NCBI GenBank assembly: GCA_018136815.1
Contig: CM030942.1
Coordinates: forward strand, 2,927,546-2,991,545
Direction: 5' to 3'
Source of the DNA: Isochrysis galbana
Lineage: Eukaryota > Haptophyta > Isochrysidales > Isochrysidaceae
DNA: 64,000 bases
In this document: piece after piece, positions 57,761 through 64,000 of the stretch
Layout: each line of letters starts with the position of its first letter
Position numbering within the stretch: the stretch's first letter is position 1
The notes under the pieces: generated by a model
Seen by the model: the letters and a program-made list of their open reading frames with translations, nothing else
Database searches by the model: none
Told to the model about the DNA's origin: nothing
Translations under genes and position numbers: made by a program

Positions 57761-58990
57761 ATGTCTATAAATGGAATGGCGGTTGATGATGTAGTACGCA
57801 AGCGATTGCAATGGATCATAAGTAAGATGGACGAGAACTTTAAAAATTCATCACACCTCTCTTTCCGCCATATGCCAATTCTAAATCTGCCATGCAGGTT
57901 ATGGCGGAAGCATTGGACAGCATCAGTCCACCGCCGCCGGTTGGGGTCAACCCGGGGGGGAGCAACAACTCCCTGAGGAGGCTGATTGAGTCGAACCCAA
58001 ATTTGTGGACGTACACTTTCGAATGTAAGTCCTTATTCAGTTCATTCAATTTCCAGCACAATACGAACATTAATAAAGACACCTTACATGCCATTTGCGA
58101 GACTGATAAATCATTCACACTAGGCCCAGATAGAAATATGCAGGATATGTTTTGCATATTTTGGCCCATTTTCGGCGATTTTGCATATCTCTGCATATGT
58201 TGCATATTTGCTGCATATTTGGGAGGGGTATCTTTGCATATCTTGCGGGTTGGTCGGGTCAATTGCGAAAGCAGCGATACGTCGGGCCAGTAGACGACGA
58301 ACGTGTTCACGTTGGAGCATCGAGAGACGGCCCTCGGGGTCGATCTTGGCGGCCTCAAGGAGCTTACGCTGGTCCTCGTCGAGCGACTCAATCACATCCG
58401 GCGAGTTAACGTCACCGACGCGGCGATAAGTTCCAGCGTGAATCTTGAATCGAACCTGTAGCGAAGCTACAGGATGGAACGACGAAAGGTGTAGAGGTTT
58501 GGGGTCAGTATTGACCACCGTAATCGCGATGGTGTGGTCGGAGTTCGGCCTCTCTACTTGAGGGATGACGAGAGGAGAGCTATCGATCGTTTCACGCGTA
58601 GGGAGTCGGTCCACGAGCATGGCGCAGTCTTCGTGTTCTCGAAGAGCTAGCGGAATTCGGACGTGAAACGTTGCCGCGCCTAGGACACCGGGCCGAGCTC
58701 AGCTCACCATGAGACAAAGAGTATGAGCTGTACACAAACTTCGTTAATAAACTTCCAGATGACGAATATGGCCGGTTCATAAGGGCATACATCTCATTCA
58801 AAGGTTATGTCAATTACGATGAGCTCAAGCAAATTGCACAAAATGCGGGGTTAGTACACCAAATGGATAAAATTGTTAATCCAAATGAACATGATTTGAA
58901 TTCGATTCTGTTAGATGATAATATCAAGAGCAAGATGCAAGGACATTGGTGGATAGGGTGTTGTCAGTCTCGCGTAAGAATGAATGAACA
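57761..58990 (+). CDS. Unidentified AT-rich gene with intron invaded by a retroelement
   Basis: Three exon-like pieces: from 57761 (MSINGMAVDDVVRKRLQWII), about 57895-58025 after CATGCAG (VMAEALDSISPPPPVG ... NPNLWTYTFE) and about 58712-58990. The donor GAAT|GTAAGTCC at 58025 and an acceptor-like ATGAG near 58711 join in phase 1 to give TFEYKEYELYTNFVNKLPDD. The last part reads YGRFIRAYISFKGYVNYDEL and NEHDLNSILLDDNIKSK, and its frame runs into a dispersed repeat at 58992. The junction between the first two pieces does not fit in phase. No family is recognised. Asn, Ile, Tyr and Lys are common and codons are A/T-ending, unlike neighbouring genes. The roughly 690-bp intron contains the gypsy-like fragment. 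The gene is probably truncated by the repeat. Confidence 0.4.
58120..58700 (-). pseudogene. Ty3/gypsy-like polyprotein fragment
   Basis: On the minus strand an open frame reads GAATFHVRIPLALREHEDCA, LPTRETIDSSPLVIPQ, VVNTDPKPLHLSSFHPVASL and SLDEDQRKLLEAAK...ARRIAAFAIDP. This matches the stretch between protease and reverse transcriptase in Ty3/gypsy-type elements, where an SPV.VP segment and a DEQ..LL..LL..Y..F linker occur. It then runs into a TGCATAT-rich sequence and stops. Neither the protease nor reverse-transcriptase active site is present, so it is a fragment. It sits in a probable intron, antisense to the host exons. Confidence 0.5.
58133..58245. repeat. TGCATAT-rich cluster
   Basis: Six TGCATAT copies (plus close variants) occur within about 110 bp. 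The left part (58120-58165) is the near-exact reverse complement of 484-530, about 45 bp. Confidence 0.75.
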
Positions 58991-58991
58991 A

Positions 58992-59095
58992 AAGATGCGA
59001 GACCCCCACGCTAGAAGGTCACGTTGACGACCAAAAGCGTTCAATTATCCCCATCCCTTTCGTTGATGCGAGAAGCAATCAATCACCACTGCCTT
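58992..59095 (+). repeat. Dispersed repeat family C, copy 2
   Basis: Begins GAGACCCCCACGCTAGAAGG and runs through ATCCCCATCCCTTTCGTTGA to GCAATCAATCACC. It matches 15641-15735 with only a few differences. The left boundary abuts the AT-rich gene fragment, marking an insertion or deletion junction. Confidence 0.75.
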
Positions 59096-59384
59096 TGCTT
59101 GAATACTAGAAGTTTTTTTTTGTTTTTTGTGCCGGCGCATCGCGTATTTGGAAACGAGGGGTACCAAATGAAGGCAAACGACCTGGGTTCGTGCTGGCTT
59201 TGGGTTGGTTGTAGAGGGAAGGGAGAGTGGGAGAGGGAGTCAAGTGTTGAAGGAGTGCCCAAGGCAGGGCACTGAGTTGTAGGTTCTTGTGGCCCACAGG
59301 AGTGGGGTGAAAACGAGAAGTGAGTCAACATGGAAAACAGAGGCTTACTTAGGGTGCTCTCCGTAGGAGATTGATGGTTGTGAA

Positions 59385-59770
59385 GTGCCCTCCCATGTTG
59401 GGTGCACTGATGGTAGAGGTTTCCACCATGGGGAGGGCAGCTCAGCTGCCCTCCCACATGAGGTGCTTTGCTTGGGGTGGGAGGATTTCCCACTGTTGGA
59501 GGGGGCCTCAAAGACCCCCTGCAGCTGCTACGCAGAGCCATGGTGGCAGCACCTGTTCGGTGCCAGTGCTCGCCACCCCGCGCGCTTGCGCGGGTGTGGT
59601 TTGGATGGGCTGGATGGGCTTTGAGAGGGCTTTCTGACGAGCCGCCTCGGGCGGCATGGGGCGTCCCAGGTGGGGCGCGGTGGCGAGGGTCGCCTGGGGC
59701 TCGGGAGCGGTCGCGGCACGCTCCACGCTCCATAGGTCAAACTATAACAATAGTTTTTTCTCATCTCACC
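59385..59770 (-). pseudogene. Gag-like retroelement 5' fragment, copy 3
   Basis: CTATTGTTATAGTTTGACC (minus strand, near 59750) leads to an ATG at 59733 with a frame starting MERGACRDRSRAPGDPR. The block CTATTGTTATAGTT is shared with about 8344-8357, and the CCATGG/GGTGC palindromic section is shared with the copies at 7990-8075 and 14690-14780. No enzymatic domain is present. Confidence 0.35.
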
Positions 59771-62126
59771 CACAAGAACGACCCAAAAGACCCCGAGAAA
59801 CGAGAGACAGAATGCGGTCAGCAACGTGCGCGCGTCTACGTTTGTCTACAGAATATATAGATATAGCTGACAGGCCTGCCCCAGCCTGCCCCCCCCCGCC
59901 TGGCCCGTCGTAGTGCACGCGGGCCCACAGCCCCCTTAATTAAGCCTTATGGGGGGTAGTGGGTGCTGGGGTGAGAGTGTGGGGCTTAGGCGATGACGAG
60001 CGCGATACCGGAGAGGTGTGAGTCACTAGTAGCGTAGCGGATACCTTCAAGAATATTTATTTAGCACTAAGCAGTAAGCAGTAGGCATCTTATTCTTATT
60101 CAAGAGCTTTTTTGACATAAGCCCATATTGATTATTTTCGTGAATGCGCCCACGGAAAAGGCAAGCACCAAGAACTCCCGACACTCCGCATCATGCATGA
60201 CAGACAACGAGCGAACCCGGAGACACGTCCTAGTGCGCTTGTATCGTCAATTTTTCGAGGAAGCGACGTGAGAGTGAGAGAGACTATAACGAACCAGTAG
60301 AGAAGATCAAAGACTCGAGCAGGGATTTGAATATGCGCGAGGACACAGTCACCAGCAATAGCAAGCGTGAGATGCTCTTGCTCGCACTGAAGAAGGTAGG
60401 TTGACGAGAAGCATGCTACAAAGAGAATCAAGGAGACAACAATCGACACGAACGGGTCGGCAAGCCATAATGACCGTGTGAAGATACCGGCAGGGCTGCG
60501 CATGGGTGCGAGCGATGCGTTACGCATGTTGGAAGCGTGAGGATTGTATACGAGACCAGCAACCAGCATGGGCTTCTCAGAGCGAACACACGGCAAGCCG
60601 CTTGGCCGGCGGTCAGATTCAATTTTTGACCGATGTTGTCTTGACTTGCCGAGAACTTGGTATCACCGGAAGCTTCACACCATTCGCTACGCTCTTCAGC
60701 TCGCCTGGATCACTAGTGAAAGTTGCGCTTGCTTTTCCAGGAAAAGCGCACGGCATTCGCATGCAGGGCGCCTGCGCGCAAAACCTTGAGCTCGGTGAAC
60801 AGGATGGACGAACGCCGGAGAACAAGAACCGGGCCGTCACCGAATTTTACGTCGGATGCACCGCGGACTTTGGCATGAGAGCTCATCTGGACGCTTGGTT
60901 GAACGACACAGAATAGCCTCGAGCACAATTTCGGGCGTGACCGACATCGCGGAGTCGAGCGACTCCTCGCACCGGAAGCCGCAACTCTTAATGTACTTGC
61001 ATGCACAAGGACAGCCAAGACAACAAGTGACACCTCCTGAAGAACACACGGACACAAAACAATGTAACCCGCAGACAACCTTAACAACATTACTCTGAGC
61101 AAATCCATGTGAGGGCACCGCGGCATCATCGCAACCGATTGCAGCACACGCCAACGCCACCACATTCCGTAGAGAGAGATCGGCGTATTTGAGCTGCGAG
61201 CGAGAGAATCAGGCGAGGACGAACAAGAAAGGAAGCAGTGAGAGGCGTCTACATTTAAGTTGAGAAATTCGCCCGGTCAACCCTGAGCCAAATACGGCGA
61301 GGAGGAAACTATGGCACCATGCAGGGGAGCCCGACAGCGACAGCCAAAGAGAGCATGTCTTTGCGAAAGTCGCTTGCACAAGCTACACGGCGTTGCTGCC
61401 TGACTCCCATCGTAGAAATAGATGCGCACGTGGCATCAGCACAAAAAAGCCTAAAGAGCCCCTCGACACAGAATACAAGTTGGTGGCAGGAGCCACGGCG
61501 GAAGTTGTTGCCATCCACCGTGGAGCATATGCCAGAAGAGCAGGAATTCGGGCGTGACGAGCGAGGAAAAAGAGGTCTTCCTCGCTATCCCAACCCCTCT
61601 CGCCCCGCCCGCTTCCTTTCTCTCCAACTCTTCAACACGTCAGTACTCGCTCAGTCGCCCCGTCTTCTCGGTGGCGAAATCAATGAGGAGCGGGCCTTCT
61701 CAACATAGTTTCACGAATGTCAGATCCGAACAGTTCGGCGTACTGTGATGGAGCAGCCGTGCGTCCTTCGCCGACAGCTGGGCAAATGGAAGTCGAATCT
61801 GCAGCCATACGGTGTGTACGCTCGTGGGAGTCATGGCATATGTGCCGCTCATCACCAGACGCCTCATACGCCGATGGACGTCATGCAAGCCGGAGTCCAG
61901 GCACGTCGGGCAGTGAACGGCAGCACGGAAGCACAAGCTTGGTCTCAGCCGGGCGGAAACTTCCCACAGTGCTGCACCCATGCAACATATCCTTCTGATT
62001 CATCGATCAGAAACCGTCAAATGAGTGAACGATCCGGTGACGCGCGCACCACATGGCACCCTTCTAGACTAAGGCGGAGGTTCAACCTCCGCCCCGCCAC
62101 AAATGCAATACGTCCTACGTCGACCG
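59771..62126. other. Region without a convincing gene
   Basis: On the minus strand, 60132-60596 encodes a hydrophobic LADPFVSIVVSLILFVACFS stretch and a second hydrophobic segment near VFDLLYWFVIVSLTLT. On the plus strand, 60506-60916 is also open (SFTPFATLFSSPG...). Neither could be extended into a gene by plausible splicing. Bases 61000-62100 hold nothing recognisable. Confidence 0.4.
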
Positions 62127-64000
62127 TCAGCTGTGTACCTCAGCCGCTGAGGAGCGAATTTCAGACGCAAAATTGGCCTCATCAGTAGCAGTGAGTTCGG
62201 CCGTTGAGGCGGTGTGGGTAGGGGGCTGGTTTCTATCAGATGCCGGGTTTAAGCGGGAAGCCTCGGAAGGATCGTGAGCGGCTGCGGCATCTTGCGCTCG
62301 CTCGTCTGAAATGCGCAGAGGCGGCGCACTCACAGGTCGAGGGGGCAGACCGGCCACAGCAGGAGGGGCAGTGGACGATGGCGCAACTGAGATAGTAGGC
62401 TGCTTGATGGCGGCCGCCTCGGCACACGTCTGCTGCGTAGTAGATGGACTGGCCTGGTTCGAGGGAAGCGTATGCGGCGCCTGCGACGGCACTGCCTGCG
62501 GCATCGCGACACGCGCGGGCACGGCGGTCATGCTGGGTGGAACGCGTGTGGGTGAGGCGAGTGCGGCAGCGGTCGCGGCGGCGGCTGCCGCTGTGGGGCT
62601 GACGGTATGAGAGAAGATGCGAGCCGCTGGTTGATGTAGCATAGCGGCGGCTTCAACGTCTCTAGTGAGCTGCTCGACAACTGAAGTCACAGCAGCGGTG
62701 CGCGGGGAGGTGGGCCGGCCACCACTGCTTGCGGATGGTACGCGCGCAGCGCCCGTCAGAGGTGTGTTGCAAGCGACGTCAGAGCGCGAACCGGTGTCCA
62801 GTGGCGAGGACTGATGAGGATCTGTCTGCGTGGCTCGGGAGGAGCCGGCAACCTCCGTGAAGAGGCGAGGTAGCAGCGGCGTCTCCTCGTCGTCCCAAGC
62901 GGGCTGCTCTGGTGAGAGCACCTGCAGCGCCCTGTGGAAGGTACGGCAGACTCTTCCAATTTGGTAGCACGAGTGCATAATATTCTCGCGCACCTCTCCG
63001 GGGCCAGAGATCATAGGGGAGAGCGGGTCATCAACATGCGTCAACTGCGACTCAAAACGGTAGAGGAACATGGAAAAGAAACCGATGAGCTGATAGCCTA
63101 GGTCGGTGGTAGCGTATCCACGATGGACGGATTCGCAGATGAACATCCAAAGCAACACAACAAGAGAATACGACGACATTCCGCCTGTGAATGGATCATT
63201 CAGCCCCATCTCTCGCAAAAATGACTTGAGCACAATTACAAGTGGGGTAAGCTGTGGTGCCTCGTGCAGGTATCCAAGCACTAAGTCTCGGGCGAGAAGG
63301 CCCGTGTGCTGCGCGGTGTCCGAGATGGTAATGTCGACGGGAACACCGGTGGTCGACTTGACTTTGAGCACAGGAATGCGCGCGGACAGCACAAGCTGCT
63401 GCGACGCCACCCAAGAGGTCTTCTCAAGGTCCGAGTGGAGGTCCTTGAGGGCAGCGCCGATCGACTCCCGGCCCCCGTTAATGGGCATTCCGAGAAGAGT
63501 GACGTCGACATCGGAGGAGGCGAGAGAGAGGCCCGTCGACCGCGAGCCATAGAGCTCAACGCTGGCTTGGTGCCACCTGGCGCCAACAACAACGCGCAGT
63601 GATGCGAGGATGGTCATGACCTCCGCGTGCGCAGCCTCACCCGACAAGATGCTAGCTTGTGCGAAAGCGAATATCTCGTCGTGGAGCTTAGAGAGCCGTG
63701 GATGAGGCAGCGGCGCGGCAGGGACTACTGTTCCGCCAGGACTAAGCGGGGGAGTCCCGAGCGAAGCCACTACTCGCTGAGTGCTGCGCTGTGCACCGTC
63801 CAGTGCGGCGGCGCGCGGCTGTCCTCCCGGGCCCGGAAGCTGTTGTGCTAGAGCCTTCTTTTGCGCTTTGCTGAGGGATACGCCAGTCGGGCCTTGTGAA
63901 GGTGGCAGCATGTGCTGAGCTTGGATAGCGCCTCCAGTTCCCTGCCTCTTTGGCGTCAGCGGCTGCGAGGGCGGCTGCGACCCAACCGGTGACGACGGCA
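62127..64000 (-). CDS. TRF4/Cid1-type non-canonical poly(A) polymerase (5' partial)
   Basis: The frame is open from the right edge of the window, so the N-terminus is missing; the first ATG inside is 63911 (594 residues from there). The nucleotidyltransferase core has ASVELYGSRSTGLSLASSDV followed by DVTLLG, giving the G-S and D-x-D catalytic pattern, and the third carboxylate in GVPVDITISD. The central domain shows LTPLVIVLKSFLREMGLNDP, GGMSSYSLVVLLWMFI, LGYQLIGFFSMFLYRF and the nucleotide-recognition-type region ending VRENIMHSCYQIGRVCRTFH. This order and spacing match TENT4/TRF4 enzymes, which add short adenosine tails to nuclear RNAs for exosome decay (as in TRAMP) or modify mRNA tails. 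The C-terminal third is Ala/Pro/Ser-rich and low complexity. The catalytic residues look intact. Confidence 0.85.
   Translation of the reverse strand, partial: PSSPVGSQPPSQPLTPKRQGTGGAIQAQHMLPPSQGPTGVSLSKAQKKALAQQLPGPGGQPRAAALDGAQRSTQRVVASLGTPPLSPGGTVVPAAPLPHPRLSKLHDEIFAFAQASILSGEAAHAEVMTILASLRVVVGARWHQASVELYGSRSTGLSLASSDVDVTLLGMPINGGRESIGAALKDLHSDLEKTSWVASQQLVLSARIPVLKVKSTTGVPVDITISDTAQHTGLLARDLVLGYLHEAPQLTPLVIVLKSFLREMGLNDPFTGGMSSYSLVVLLWMFICESVHRGYATTDLGYQLIGFFSMFLYRFESQLTHVDDPLSPMISGPGEVRENIMHSCYQIGRVCRTFHRALQVLSPEQPAWDDEETPLLPRLFTEVAGSSRATQTDPHQSSPLDTGSRSDVACNTPLTGAARVPSASSGGRPTSPRTAAVTSVVEQLTRDVEAAAMLHQPAARIFSHTVSPTAAAAAATAAALASPTRVPPSMTAVPARVAMPQAVPSQAPHTLPSNQASPSTTQQTCAEAAAIKQPTISVAPSSTAPPAVAGLPPRPVSAPPLRISDERAQDAAAAHDPSEASRLNPASDRNQPPTHTASTAELTATDEANFASEIRSSAAEVHS

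Noticed and set aside
60506-60916. 136-codon plus-strand ORF
   Set aside because: Somewhat protein-like, but no family, no splice context and an equally open minus strand; not called.

Overview
The window looks like nuclear DNA of a GC-rich unicellular eukaryote. A haptophyte-like or other unicellular alga is my best guess, at low confidence. The genes are split by short GT-AG introns (78-244 bp). Almost every acceptor is AG|G, and 16 of the 18 donors I could place have G at +3, often as GTGCG. There are long (GA)n/(CT)n and poly-C/poly-G tracts and many degenerate repeats. The protein families (MYB, PPR, TKL kinase, AlkB-like dioxygenase, TRF4-type nucleotidyltransferase, GH53) are eukaryotic. 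There are no operons and no prokaryotic signals.

Genes, left to right: the last exon of an unidentified gene (128-229, +); a kinesin-light-chain-type TPR protein (3925-5448, +); a four-exon PPR protein fused to a TrmB-type tRNA (guanine-N7) methyltransferase (12836-8812, -); an R2R3-type MYB factor (20039-17238, -); a SANT/Myb-like DNA-binding fragment (23761-23308, -) inside a 2-kb segment with terminal inverted repeats; a six-exon TKL kinase with a C-terminal PX domain (about 26087-32017, +); a 2,536-residue Ala-rich coiled-coil protein with IQ-like motifs (36059-43918, +); a seven-exon single-MYB protein with a CxxC-GHxC knuckle (46278-48681, +); a GH53 endo-beta-1,4-galactanase (50899-52107, +); an AlkB-like dioxygenase with a CCCH zinc finger (55619-54200, -); poorly resolved exons at 56825-57179 and 57761-58990 (+); and a TRF4/Cid1-type poly(A) polymerase running off the right edge (64000-62127, -).

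The gaps are filled with mobile-element debris. Two small DNA transposons are well defined. One (6470-6909) has perfect 18-bp inverted ends, an 8-bp target duplication and internal Pol III-like boxes. The other (23772-24265) has 17-bp ends and an 8-bp duplication and is nested in the 2-kb element at 22481-24492, which has 42-bp ends. There are also gag-like 5' pieces of a retroelement family in both orientations, a Ty3/gypsy-like fragment inside a probable intron, and several short repeat families recurring across the window.

The genes do not form one pathway. What they share is architecture: most starts lie beside a purine/pyrimidine tract, and several proteins are unusual domain fusions (PPR+TrmB, kinase+PX, AlkB+CCCH, MYB+zinc knuckle). 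All functional calls rest on motifs read by eye.
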